Shown piece after piece: positions 12,522-23,372 of a stretch of DNA of 64,000 nucleotides. How positions within the stretch are numbered: position 1 is the first letter of the stretch; each line of letters starts with the position of its first letter. Both the position numbers and the translations under genes were made by a program. The stretch spans positions 2,852,001 to 2,916,000 of the forward strand of contig JAPEIS010000003.1 of the NCBI GenBank assembly GCA_029531795.1, written 5' to 3'. Source of the DNA: Sclerotinia nivalis. Taxonomy: Eukaryota > Ascomycota > Leotiomycetes > Helotiales > Sclerotiniaceae. The notes beneath the pieces are model-generated. The model made no database searches and was not told the origin of the DNA. It saw nothing but the letters and a program-made list of their open reading frames with translations.

Positions 12522-13507
12522 GTTGGGAGGGTGGAGGCGGGGGGTGATGGATTGCGGTGATGGATTGGGGTGAAGGGGTGATAGATGAGAGTTGAGTGAA
12601 GGAGGTAAGGGAATGGGGGATGGGGGATGGGGGATGAAGGGAGAGAGGAGTATGAGGAGAGATGGGAGTGAATGCGACGAATACATAGAGGAGTTTAATA
12701 TTTTTGTTTTCAATCTTACTCGTGCAATGATTAGGTTCAATTAAATTATTTGGTGTTTAATGTATTCCATCCAGATCGGCTTTCTCAATACGGCGAGTGT
12801 TGATTAATAGTTCAATATTGGTTGTTCAAGTTCCGTTAACTCTAATACACAAGTCCGATCCGTAGACATGTGGCAATAACGTCTGGATGTCATTGCTGGC
12901 TGGTATTATGGAGTATATCTACTGAGTAGACAATTAGTAGTAAGAGTTTAATAAGTATTTCTAGTTGTCTTTATATAATGATATAACGTTATCTTATGTG
13001 ATAATACCTAGTTTTATTGTATGTTTCGTGTGAGTTTCAGGCAATTCTACTCGGTAGGCGGGAGGAAAAAAGCTCAAGAGCTCACCGGGGATTCTGGGCG
13101 CGACCGAAATACTGCTTTCGGGGCGGTGTTAATAAAGCTCCCTGGTCATTCATAGATTAATCTCGATCCTGTATTATACCGCTCAAAAACAAGATAAATC
13201 GTGTGTATCAGATCAAAAAGAACATTAAGAACGTCGATTTTCATGTGAATGTTGCCTAAATCACGAGTTGGTTTCATGGTGAAAGTCGCCTGCCGCGCAA
13301 CAATAATGTTAACGGTGAATCAGAAAGAGAAAGAGATAACCGCGTCATACCACCATATCAAAGCCACAACCAGGACGATACAAAGTTAACAAATAATGCT
13401 TCAAATACAATCACCATCAATTTGATATTTTATAATAGTTGAGATCATCCAAAACACATCTGTGTTCCAGACTGAAGCGATATTTATAAAATCCCATTAT
13501 CGTGGCA
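12522..13507. other. Spacer between histidine kinase and GYP7 genes
   Basis: About 1 kb without a gene. The first 200 bases are very G-rich on the plus strand, with a possible G-quadruplex at 12615-12641. The rest is AT-rich and includes the GYP7 gene promoter. Frames through the G-rich part are low complexity. Confidence 0.5.
12615..12641 (+). other. Potential G-quadruplex motif
   Basis: Three runs of five G are separated by AT dinucleotides, followed by a fourth run of three G after a five-base loop. This matches the usual four-run G-quadruplex pattern. It lies about 95 nt past the histidine kinase stop codon, probably inside its 3' UTR. Whether it folds in RNA or DNA is not shown. Confidence 0.5.
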
Positions 13508-16245
13508 ATGACGTCGTCCTCTGGTCCCGCAAGACCGATATCACCATCGAATAGCTTCTATGCTTTGAGCGACGACGAGGAAGGTGAATATAATACCGTC
13601 ACACATGTAGAATCAGGTAGAGGGGTCAAATTATTGTTCTCCAAGAGCAAGGTAAATATTCCCAACAACTTAATGTTTCGAGCAAGTGCGGGGTCGTTCA
13701 AGCTTGTTGCTGACGACCACAACTACAGGTTTATATCCATCCTACACCATCTGCGAAAGATAATATACCAGGTTACATAGCTTTATTACAACAAAAGCCA
13801 CCTCCAGATTCTCGTCCTACTTCGTCTTCTTCTAAAGATGCAAAATCGAGAACCGCCGCGTCCTTACTTCTTGCATGGCTTCCCGAATCATCTCTCGGGG
13901 ATGCCCTGAATACATATGTGAAAGTAGACCTTTCAGAAGGTGATTCTCCACCAAGACAATCATATCTCGTACCACCTCCTCCAACCACCACTACCCATTC
14001 TGGCTCCATCGGACATTACGCCTTCGCTATACCCGTCTCGCAGATTTACAGTCTTCTCGTACGCCCACCGAGTTTAGGATGGTGGTTCGGAAGTGTCGTT
14101 ATAAATTCTCGAGCAGGAGATTCTTTTCCTGCGCTATTTTTTCACGACTCGGAATGTCAGTCTACCATTTTACAAAAGAAGAAGAGGACGAGGGAATCGT
14201 TTGATCCATTTGGGGCAAATGGGGAGATGTTCTGGGGTGGCGATGAAGTATTAAGGTGGCTGAGACGATATGTGGAAATTGAGAGAAGTGGTGCAGAACC
14301 GAATATTTACTTGGTGGAACCGTCGGCTGAAGATAAGGAAGCGTTTGGAGACAAACCAGTTACATCTGCCCCGGTGAGGAGACCAACGAGTAGTGGCGCT
14401 AGAGTTGGTGGTGCTGCTGGTGCAGGTTCGAGTACATACAGAAGTGCGCAGAGGGACGCAAGGATGGATCCAGTTACAAAGTTTGTCAAGGAAGCGGGGT
14501 GGAATCTTATGGAGAAGTTTAGTAAGGTTACGACATTTACGAGGAGAACTGCCGATTCGATCGTCGAGAACCCGAAAGTACCTCCACAGGTTAGGAGATT
14601 CATGAAGAATCCGGAAGTTCAAACAATACAAGAGGAGTTTGATAGTGCGAGAATATACTTGGCGCGATGGGCTATGGGTATTGCAGAACAGAGTGAGAGA
14701 GATAGAAATCAAAGGATATGGACGGCCAGGGATGTTTTAGAAATGGAAGAAACAGATGTCGGCGAGTTTGAGTTATTGGAAACTGAAATGGGTTCTTTAA
14801 CTATGAGGGAACAGAGAAAAACAGTAACATTGAGGGAATGGAACAAGTTTTTTGATCAGAGGTCCGGCAGATTATCAGTCACAGTCGATGAGGTCAAAGA
14901 AAGGATATTCCACGGCGGACTCGATCCAGATGATGGAGTTAGAAAGGAGGCCTGGTTATTCTTACTTGGCGTTTACGAATGGGATTCTTCAGCAGACGAA
15001 AGAAAAGCCGTGATAGCAGCCCTACGGGATGAATATGTCAAATTAAAGGGTGCGTGGTGGGATCGTTTAATTGATCTTGGAGGTGAAGGGGAAGAAGGGG
15101 AATGGTGGCGAGAACAAAAGAACCGAATAGGTAATAAATCCCAGTATTCTGTTATCTTCAAGATTTCAACAGGCTGACATATCCCATTTCTTGGGGTTCG
15201 TGCAATAGAGAAAGACGTTCACAGGACGGATCGTAATATTCCAATATATGCGGGAGAAGATACACCACATCCAGATCCAAACTCACCATTTGCTGATGTG
15301 GGTACAAATGTTCACCTGGAGCAAATGAAAGATATGCTTCTCACCTATAATGAATATAATCGCGACCTTGGATATGTACAAGGAATGTCAGACCTTCTCG
15401 CTCCAATATATGCTGTCATGCAAGACGATGCCATCGCTTTCTGGGGTTTTCAACACTTCATGGAACGCATGGAACGTAACTTTCTTCGCGATCAATCTGG
15501 CATGCGTTCTCAACTTCTTACACTCGATCACCTTGTTCAACTTATGGACCCTAAACTTTATCTTCATCTTCAAAGTGCAGATAGTACCAATTTCTTTTTC
15601 TTCTTCCGCATGTTACTCGTTTGGTACAAACGTGAATTTGCATGGTTAGATGTTTTACATCTTTGGGAAGTATTATGGACGGATTATTTGAGCTCAGGGT
15701 TCCATCTTTTTATTGCTTTGGCAATTCTAGAAAAACATAGGGATGTTATTATGACGCACTTGCAACATTTCGATGAAGTATTAAAATATGGTATGTTTTC
15801 TTCATATTTGCTAATTGAGTTCGAAGACGAGAGTAACTAATGAAACACAGTCAATGAACTATCAAATCAAATAGATTTGGAATCTACGCTTGTTCGTGCC
15901 GAGGCATTATTTCGTCGCTTCCAAAGAACAGTTGAGGCCATTGATAGGAAATCGAGTTTTCCAAAACCATCAATTAGACACCGTGGTACACAAAGTACAT
16001 CGCAAGCCTCGGAACCCTCTAATTCTACCGGTGCAACTAGTAGTGCGGATACAGGAAGTGGGCAAATTGAAGGCGCAAGAAAAGACAAGGGGAAAAAACC
16101 AACGAACGGAGAATTGGAGGATATGCCTGAGAGACCGAAGGTTATCAGTAAGGAGTTGAGGGATTTGTTAAGTAGAAAGGTGGTTGTGTTCCCGAGAAAG
16201 TTGGTTAGGAGAGAAGGAGAGGGGTTGGCTAAGGTACAGAAATAA
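13508..16245 (+). CDS. gyp7: Rab GTPase-activating protein, GYP7-type TBC protein
   Basis: Four exons (13508-13651, 13729-15130, 15209-15790, 15851-16245) give about 840 residues. The N-terminal part (KLLFSKSKVYIHPTPSAKDNIPGYIALLQQK) is the conserved GYP7 substrate-binding region. The TBC domain starts at IFHGGLDPDDGVRKEAWLFLLGVYEWDSS. It holds the arginine finger in IEKDVHRTDRN, created by joining exons 2 and 3, and the glutamine finger in LGYVQGMSD. Later TBC blocks are AFWGFQHFMERMERNF and WEVLWTDYLSSGFHLFIALAIL. Yeast Gyp7 stimulates GTP hydrolysis by the vacuolar Rab Ypt7, so a role in vacuole and endosome traffic is expected. The C-terminus is Ser-rich and ends in a basic segment. The ATG at 13508 is the first in-frame methionine. 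Size and domain order match family members. Confidence 0.93.
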
Positions 16246-16905
16246 TGATGAAGTTAAAGTTATGGGAATATGGCAATGGAAATATGGAAATATGGAAATA
16301 TGGAATAGGCGTTTGGGTCATCAGCGGCACGTACAATGATTCATTTGGCTCGCAATATTTTGGTAGGAGGATTGAAAATATATTAGGGCTAGGCGGTACT
16401 GTCTGTCATATTTGATTGAACGAAGAGGCTTCATAATATCTCGACTATATTAGGGTTACATGCGTATGATATCATTACAATTTCTTGCAAGATATTCAAG
16501 TATCACAATTTCTCACATTTTGGTAATCTTACGTGTATGAATATTTCTCACTTCTTGCATCAATCTTAATTTTTTTTCATCCAAATTCGATCGATAAATC
16601 GTCACTGATATAAGTATATCAACCAACGTAATAAATAAATTTCAACGCACTTTCTTCATTTTCATTCAATTTCATTTTGTACTGGCTACCTAGGGATCGT
16701 TACATAACTCTTTTTTCCTTGAAGAGAGAGGGTTGAGGAGATATTACTAATTTTCTGCATTTTCTGGGGTATTGTATCCATATCCTTTTGTTGAGATCCT
16801 GTTGTGGTTGTTGTTAGTATTTTTCTTATCTTTAAAATTTGATTTTTGGGGTTTGATAATCGTGATTTGGTATTCGTGATTTATGGGGAGTGATGGAGTT
16901 ATGGG
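16246..16905. other. Convergent 3' spacer
   Basis: This is an AT-rich region between the ends of the GYP7 gene and the minus-strand Ser/Pro-rich gene. It contains a short tandem GGAAATAT repeat at about 16278-16302 and T-rich tracts likely to belong to 3' UTRs. No gene is seen. Confidence 0.5.
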
Positions 16906-18006
16906 TTAGAACACATACAGGAAATTAAATAAATACCCTAGAGTACTTATTTTCCGCTCTTTCTCTTTCGCCTTCTCCTTCTCCTGTGTACTATCGATGA
17001 TTTCTGGGGTTTTGTGTTCTTGTTCTTGTTCTTGTTTTTGTTTTTGTTTTTGTTTTTCTTCCTGTTGAGGGGTGACCTCTTGGTGTGAGGTTGACGGTGG
17101 GGAGGAAATAGGAGGTGAGGAATGTGGTGGAGATGGAGATGAGGGGGAGTAATAGATGTCCGGTGGGATTATTACCCAGTCGTTTAGGTCTTTGTCGGGA
17201 TGTTGATGAGAATGCGAGGGGGGATGAGAGGTGGGGTGAGAGGTGGGATGGGTGTGGAATTCTGAGGAGGAGAAATTCCGGATAAGTGGGATGGGGTTGG
17301 GGATTGGTGGACGATTTTGTGTTCGAGAGGGGGTGGGAGTGGGAGGAGAGGGTTTGGAGGGTTTGGATGGTTGAGAGGGTTGAGAGGGTTGAGAGGGTCG
17401 ACAGTGAGAGATTGAGTGGAATAATTGAGGTTGAGGGGTCGATGAACTGGAATTAGGATTAGAATTTGAATTGGACATCGAGGAGGAATTTAGAGAGGGA
17501 GAAATTGAAATCGATGGAGATTTTGATCGAGGGGTATTAGAATCCGATTGTAGGGAATCGAAAAAAAGAGCTTGAGTAAATGGTGGGGTTATATCTTCAT
17601 CATCTTTTTCCTTTTCTTTATCTTGTTTTTGTCCTCCCTTCTCCATTCCTTCCTGTTTCTCCCACCCCGATATACATTCCGACTTCTTTATCCCAATACT
17701 AATACTCATCCTATTACACGCACCAGAATGCAAATTTCCTTCCGCGGTCCTCGTACCCGGGGAAGTAATATGGGTTTGAGCCGGTGATGCAAAGGGTGCA
17801 AGGGGTGGTGGACGAGTGGGTGGAGGTGGATAGGGAGGAAATGTATCTGAATTGGGTTGAGATGCGGTTTCGAGATTGGTGGTTAAGGGGGAGGAGGGGG
17901 AGGGCGGAGGGATGAATATCCAGGTTTGGGGGCGCGGACGGTTGATTATTAGGGTGGGGTCTGGGGCGGTGGTTGATGTGGATGTGGATGCGGGTTTGGT
18001 GGACAT
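16906..18006 (-). CDS. Ser/Pro-rich protein of unknown function
   Basis: A single open frame encodes about 366 residues from the ATG at 18006; an upstream in-frame ATG at 18096 would add 30. I do not recognise a domain. The sequence is dominated by Ser, Pro, Thr and Gln, with low-complexity blocks such as NSNSNPNSSSS, repeated QPS/KPS units, and a Lys/Gln/Glu run (EEKQKQKQKQEQEQ) near the C-terminus. Two ordered islands stand out: TWIFIPPPSPSSPL near the start and DLNDWVIIPPDIYYSPSSP in the second half, which resemble each other (W-x-I-PP). The end is hydrophobic (LGYLFNFLYVF). Most is probably disordered. A 366-codon frame in low-complexity DNA could be partly fortuitous, but the repeated motif and length favour a real gene. 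No splice sites were needed. Confidence 0.55.
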   Translation of the reverse strand: MSTKPASTSTSTTAPDPTLIINRPRPQTWIFIPPPSPSSPLTTNLETASQPNSDTFPPYPPPPTRPPPLAPFASPAQTHITSPGTRTAEGNLHSGACNRMSISIGIKKSECISGWEKQEGMEKGGQKQDKEKEKDDEDITPPFTQALFFDSLQSDSNTPRSKSPSISISPSLNSSSMSNSNSNPNSSSSTPQPQLFHSISHCRPSQPSQPSQPSKPSKPSPPTPTPSRTQNRPPIPNPIPLIRNFSSSEFHTHPTSHPTSHPPSHSHQHPDKDLNDWVIIPPDIYYSPSSPSPPHSSPPISSPPSTSHQEVTPQQEEKQKQKQKQEQEQEHKTPEIIDSTQEKEKAKEKERKISTLGYLFNFLYVF

Positions 18007-19498
18007 TTTGAGGAGGGGGGTGGGATGTTTGAGAGTGGAGTGGATCGGGTGCGGTGAGATTGAGGGTTGCTGATTCGATGTTGCTGCGATGTGCACTTTC
18101 TTTGAGTTGTTGAGCTTGCTTATGGAATCTCGTATTAATTCTCGATTTTGGATTTTGGATTTTCAATTCAAGATTCAAGATTCAAGATTCAAAACAAATT
18201 CCAAAATATCGAAGAATAATTAAACCAAAGATTAAGTCTCAACATTAACCAAAAAGCTCACTTCTCATATATTCCCTCCTCTTTTCTCTTTCCTCTTTCG
18301 CCTTTCCGTATCGAGCTAATTTTCTTTGTCTAGTCCTGATTCGTGGATTTTGTTGGTTTGGTTTTCTTTGTTTGCTTGTGGTTGTGGTTTGATTTGGGAT
18401 TGGGGGGGGGTTAGGGGAGTTTATGAGGATTTGAAGGGGTTCTTTGTTGGGGGTTTGGTGGGTGGATTGGGATGGGATTGATATGGGATTGATGGTTACG
18501 GGGTGGTTGGCTGATGTGATGTGATGGGAGCAAGATGAGGATGAGGATACTTTGTGGTTTGGAATTGGAATTCAAGTTTGGTATTATAAAAAAAGACCCA
18601 ACTATAAAAATAGATATACGTAAAGAAAACAAACCTCGAGATTGAGGTAAGAAATTTTAGAATTTCGGTAGTAAACTTCTTAATAAATATAACAGGGGAA
18701 ATTGTATGATACCTTAAAGTTATAAGGACCAGATGGTTTTATTGGCATGTGAATTTGGTTGCGGCGAGTGTATTTTGTCGTGATGCAAACGTTGTAGAAA
18801 TCGGATGTTGTTGATGTTGATGTTGATGTTTTATGGCTTGGCTTATACCGCATTTAGAAAGAACTGGATATTCGAGTATAATCTTTACATTTGAGGTTTT
18901 GCGTTTATATATATATATATATATATTTTTGGTTTTATGTCGAAGATAAAGTTTGAATTTGAAGACTTGGAATGTTGGAGATAAGAACTTATGTGAATTC
19001 TAAATCGTAATGGTATTCATGCATTGATGCAAATCACTATGAAAGATTCATTACCCTAGTTGTTTAATTCTAGCTGTAACTTTTCGAGAAAATTTACTCA
19101 CGAAGACATACTGCCTACGCATACTAACTTTAACTTCATTGGTCGCTGGAGATGTATCCCCCCGATTTTATTTCGTAACCGAATATTCAAGGTCACCAGG
19201 TTTACTGCGAGGAAATCCTCATTGGACAAGAAGATTATATGTATGTATAATGTTAAATTTGGATTAAACATTTGGAAAGCAGGCGATGTAAACTCAACGG
19301 ACTAGAACGTTAGATGTTCAGCTCTATCTTAACCATTGAAACCAGATTTCCTCCCCTAACTCAGACTCTGAGATTGGATATCAAGCCCGTAACTCATAAA
19401 CCCCAACTCCGAGATCTCAAACTCCATGTTTTGTCCTGTACCGAATAATACATATTCAGTATTCTAACCATCAAGCATAGACCCATCCATAAACGTCA
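18007..19498. other. Intergenic region with simple repeats
   Basis: No supported gene. The region holds a TCAAGAT repeat near 18165-18190, an oligo-G tract near 18400-18410, TGATGT repeats near 18805-18830 and a TA dinucleotide run at 18906-18927. The part nearest 18007 should contain the promoter and 5' UTR of the Ser/Pro-rich gene. Confidence 0.5.
18906..18927. repeat. (TA)n microsatellite
   Basis: An uninterrupted TA dinucleotide run of about 11 units in gene-free DNA. A similar shorter run lies near 863-881. Confidence 0.85.
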
Positions 19499-20887
19499 TT
19501 ATTTTGCCTTCTTAACACCACCAAGACCAGATTTATCCCCAGGCTCGTGCCCAACACCCTTAGCTTTACAATCCAGCATAGCACCCATCAAAAGCGCCTC
19601 AAGCACCGTCTTCATATTTTCCGTGGTGCTCGCTGGGGATTTAAACGGATTATCCTCATCGTTAACCAACCGGGCTTTGTCGAGTTCATCCTGCGTAGCC
19701 AATTCCCAGTTTTTCTCCGGCATAACGCCTACGACTCGATGTAGCTTGTTATGAACCAATTGTTTTTCGTAATTGGGAGCTTCGAGGACATCTAATGCAT
19801 CTAAGATAGCCTCAGGCAACGTGCCTAGAGCAGCTAGCGCGTCATAGACGATGACTTTGCAGTATTTCAAGATTTCTTCACCTTTAGGAAGTTTTTCTGG
19901 ATTCAATTCACGTGGTCTGGTGTCGAAATAGTGGGTTCTTCGCAATAAGAACCACTGCTGATCGCGACCTTTCATGAAGGGAGCAGGTTTGCCTCCCTCC
20001 ATCCTACAGGCCCCTTCATAGAACCCTGTGTTTTGAGGGCCCTCAATTCCCTTCAGAGCGATTCCCAAAGTTTGTCCGGTTTGGGCCATATCGTGAAATA
20101 TGGAAGGCCTTAGATGTGCATCATAGGCTGCGGTCTTAGTATAGACGACTGAAGGAATTTCTTCTCGGTCTAGAAATGAGTGAAAATCTTGCGCAGCTTG
20201 CCAGTTAAAATCATTGTTGGCCGCTATCCGATCAGCTTTTAGGATTCTACGGTGTGGAAGTCCCTTTGAATCATGCTCAGGGCAATTTTCGAGGTTGTAG
20301 GCGCCTTGAAGGACTACCTTGGCTGTAATTTGCTTGAGAGGGTGTGGTTGTGATGGATCCTTTGGCCGTAACCGTTCTTCAAACTCAGAGATATCTTGCA
20401 GAGAAGATATAAGACAGAATGTAAGCTTATAACCCTCCCTCTCAGCTTTATACTTAATTTGCATCAAGGACTCCGATCCTTTGGGTTGAATAGGATAAGG
20501 CTTCTTCCCCATAACACTTGGAGGAAACTCATAAATCTGAGGCTTTGCTTCCTTGTCAGTGCCATTGGTCCCTTGACCAACAGATATATCCCGAAGTCCT
20601 AGAAGATCAAGAGCTCTCCGTCCGAGGTGTGCTCTTTTATCTGCCGGAAGTAGGTTAGCTACAAAACCTTCTAGTTTAATAGCACCCAGACGATGAAGTT
20701 CCTTCAAAACTATCATGGCAGCAAGATCATCATAGTCCTTGCCCAGATCTGTGATGGCAACAACATGTGGAAAGACATAGTTATTTTTGCGTAGGGCAGC
20801 GACAGTATCTATAATCTTTTGATAGACAGCCCTTTCTACTTCGTTAAGTCCATCTGGAATGAGCTTAGGACTTTTGAGGCTTGGCAT
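19499..20887 (-). CDS. Nucleoside-hydrolase-like protein
   Basis: An intronless frame gives about 462 residues from the ATG at 20887 (MPSLKSPKLIPDG); an earlier in-frame ATG at 20998 would add a low-complexity 37-residue leader. The N-terminal block VVAITDLGKDYDDLAAMIVLKEL matches the Asp-rich metal-binding loop of inosine/uridine-preferring nucleoside hydrolases, which hydrolyse the N-glycosidic bond of ribonucleosides. It is followed by FVANLLPADKRAHLGRRALDLLGLRDISVGQGT, in the place of the family's N...G segment. KVVLQGAYN and NNDFNWQAAQDFHSFLD resemble the later substrate-binding region. The first motif is TDLGKDYDD rather than the classical DTDPGxDDA, so substrate and activity are uncertain. 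No signal peptide is seen. The C-terminus ends in a Lys/Gly-rich tail. Confidence 0.75.
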   Translation of the reverse strand: MPSLKSPKLIPDGLNEVERAVYQKIIDTVAALRKNNYVFPHVVAITDLGKDYDDLAAMIVLKELHRLGAIKLEGFVANLLPADKRAHLGRRALDLLGLRDISVGQGTNGTDKEAKPQIYEFPPSVMGKKPYPIQPKGSESLMQIKYKAEREGYKLTFCLISSLQDISEFEERLRPKDPSQPHPLKQITAKVVLQGAYNLENCPEHDSKGLPHRRILKADRIAANNDFNWQAAQDFHSFLDREEIPSVVYTKTAAYDAHLRPSIFHDMAQTGQTLGIALKGIEGPQNTGFYEGACRMEGGKPAPFMKGRDQQWFLLRRTHYFDTRPRELNPEKLPKGEEILKYCKVIVYDALAALGTLPEAILDALDVLEAPNYEKQLVHNKLHRVVGVMPEKNWELATQDELDKARLVNDEDNPFKSPASTTENMKTVLEALLMGAMLDCKAKGVGHEPGDKSGLGGVKKAK

Positions 20888-20998
20888 ATTGTGTTTGTGA
20901 AGAAACACTTTAAGTTTTGATGTAATATGGTTAATATGATGAGTGATATTGTAAGTGTTGTGGGGGTATGAAGTAGAAGGTTGCATTTTTGGAATCAA

Positions 20999-21616
20999 TG
21001 AGGGAAGAAACTAAGTACCTCTCAAACACTTTACAATACTAGTCATTGTATAATAATAAAGGTAACAGCTTGGTGGCTCCTGGCGACTCCAATAATTATC
21101 AAAGCAGTGATTCACGCACACTGAAGGCTGGAAACTCTGTAATTTAGTGAATGAAGCATTTTATAGCCAAGTGGTTGAAGGTAAGATGTCCAGGGGTTAT
21201 GATTACATGTAGATGGATGGGCTGCTGGGCTGTGCAAATATGGCTGTTTTCAGGCCGGTTTTTGGGGTGAATAAGGCTTTAAATGAGAGTTGTAGCGCGT
21301 ATTTGGCCGATACAGCGCTCGCTTTCGTTAGAAATTAGAATGTCCCATATTCAAAGTCCAACAGTTGGTATACTTTGTGTAAGGTTTTATATCGCATATC
21401 ACATATCATATCATAAGACTTTACCTTAACATGTTTGCTTTGCGATGAATAAGGCTGGAGCTGATCTTTCTGATAAGTCATCATGTCCAATCTGTCCAAT
21501 CATATGACATTACGGTTACGTAGGTAGCGAGAGAGGCTTAGATAACCTTCTCCACTCCATAGCCTACTGAAATCTGCCGGGTACTCACTCATACACCATC
21601 GCAACCATCATTCACC
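20999..21616. promoter_or_regulatory. Divergent promoter region
   Basis: This spacer of about 0.6 kb lies between the nucleoside-hydrolase-like gene (minus) and the MMTAG2-like gene (plus). No ORF of note is present. No single regulatory site can be singled out. Confidence 0.4.
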
Positions 21617-22561
21617 ATGGATCTTTTATCTACTATACGCAAATCTGGTTCACGTGGAGGTGTGAACTTTAGTTGGGATGAAGTTCAAAGTTCTCAAGTA
21701 AGACCTTAAGGAGCCAGTCAGCAATTCAATTGACGCCATTTTACTAACATAGCATTTACGCAGCACCGAGAAAATTATCTTGGCCACTCCCTTATGGCCC
21801 CAGTCGGTCGGTGGCAAAAAGGAAGAGATTTAAATTGGTACGCAAAAGGAGACGCCGACACGACCGGTAGCGAAACCGCAGAAGAAAAACAGGCACGAGA
21901 AAGGAAAGAAGAGATTCGAAAAATAAAAGAGGCTGAGGAAGATGCGATAGCAAGAGCTTTAGGATTACCGGTCGCGCAACGAGGTGAAGCTACAGGGGCG
22001 AACAATGTGGAAGTTGGGGAATTGAAAAGAATTATCAAGGAATCTGAAGAGGGAAATGATGATGTTGAAGGGATGGGAAAGGGTACCGGATTCGGCGATT
22101 TTGTGGGCAATACTGACGGACAAGAGATGCTGCAGATAAAATCCGAGCCTTTAGAGCAGAGGAGCGGACTACTGAGGAATGATCGCAACAATGAAGGACT
22201 TAAAGAAGCTGGAGGGGATAGGGAAGGGAGATCAAAAGATAAAGATAGACGAAGACACAGAAGCCGAAGTAGGGACCGTGAAAGAGAACGCAGACACAGA
22301 AAGCATCGACATCGATCAAGAAGTGGAGAGAGGGAGCATCATAGGCGCCGACATGATGATAGCCCTCGAAGAAGGGAAAGAAGTCGAAGTCCAGCGATGC
22401 GACACCGCAGATATCGCAGTAGAAGTCCGGATCGAAGACATCGGTCGAGGAGGGATGATGGAGATTTTAGAAACGACAACCAACGAGATCGATTACCTCG
22501 AAGAAGCCGCTCACCTGAGATACGTGGCCGGGAAGAAAGAATGCCGGAGAGAAGGCGTTAA
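21617..22561 (+). CDS. MMTAG2-like RS-rich protein (kinase phosphorylation domain)
   Basis: Two exons (21617-21697, 21764-22561) encode about 292 residues. The N-terminus, [46 protein letters not shown], is a close match to the conserved N-terminal domain of multiple myeloma tumor-associated protein 2 homologues. The intron falls between the two halves of that block, which supports the gene model. A charged helical stretch follows (EEKQARERKEEIRKIKEAEEDAIARALGLP). The last third is an Arg/Ser-rich domain with RSRSRDRERERRHRKHRHRS-type repeats, as in splicing-associated nuclear proteins. A nuclear role linked to pre-mRNA processing is plausible but inferred from composition. A shadow frame over the RS region was discarded. 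Confidence 0.9.
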
Positions 22562-23372
22562 TTCATTGCATTTGCTTGTACATAGGGGGTTATTGGAATG
22601 GCGTTGCGTGTATGAAAGTATACCCATGGCTGCATTAGCCTCTTTAAATACACATCATCTACGAGGAGATGAATGATATAAAGTTATTTCGAATACTTCA
22701 CAATACTTCTAATGGATATGAATACCTAAAGCTACCGAATTTATTTCCTATTGTACTTATGAGCAGGTACTCGTGCTGCCAGAAAGTATAAGACTCCAAA
22801 CACTAAATCGGTATTGAGAAAGAAAAGGAAAACCTTAGGAAATAAAGCATTTTAACCAATAAAACAAATTACTCCTTAACTTTCGGAGTTTTATACTTTC
22901 TGGCAAGAGCATCATTTATTGGGTTGATCGGGTTTATCGGTTATCGCCGAAGATTACATATGCAGCCTTAGATACCTTCCTGCAGGTACCTTTTGTAGAA
23001 ATTCAAACATTAATCACATTCATTCTTTTAAGCATATTTGTCTTTTTTGCCCGCTCAGCGTTATTCTCGGTCTAATCATTTTCTTATGATCATTTGAGAC
23101 GGCATTTGATCCACTAGATTTAAACCGTTCGTGTTCTAGAATCTGCTAGAGTAACATAGTGTGTCTCAGCCTTCTGTCTAGCCTTCCCTAAGCTCCTAAT
23201 CAACCACCGGCCTTCGATTATACATCATACTCCGCATCATAGGCACTACTGGTACTCCTAATCATAGGTTATTTGTTTGTCTGATATACCTTCAGACATC
23301 CAGAAGCCTCGTCATATCTTTCCAGCGGAGGCAAACCGACGTACTGCGAAACCACAGAGGTTCACTGTGACC
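22562..23372. other. Intergenic region with an inverted-repeat element
   Basis: No gene is seen. It contains the 3' UTR of the MMTAG2-like gene, the 129-bp inverted repeat described separately, and the promoter of the DUF3684 gene. The frame of the DUF3684 gene is open upstream to about 23277 but contains no ATG before 23373. Confidence 0.5.
22777..22905. repeat. 129-bp terminal-inverted-repeat element, MITE-like or hairpin
   Basis: The left arm TGCCAGAAAGTATAAGACTCC (22777-22797) and right arm GGAGTTTTATACTTTCTGGCA (22885-22905) are reverse complements except for one position in 21. The 87-bp centre is AT-rich and non-coding. This could be a miniature inverted-repeat element or a hairpin in the 3' UTR of the upstream gene. 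No clear target-site duplication was seen at the flanks. Confidence 0.65.

Noticed and set aside
22179..22676. 165-codon frame overlapping the RS domain of the MMTAG2-like gene
   Set aside because: A shadow frame of the Arg/Ser repeat region in the wrong frame.
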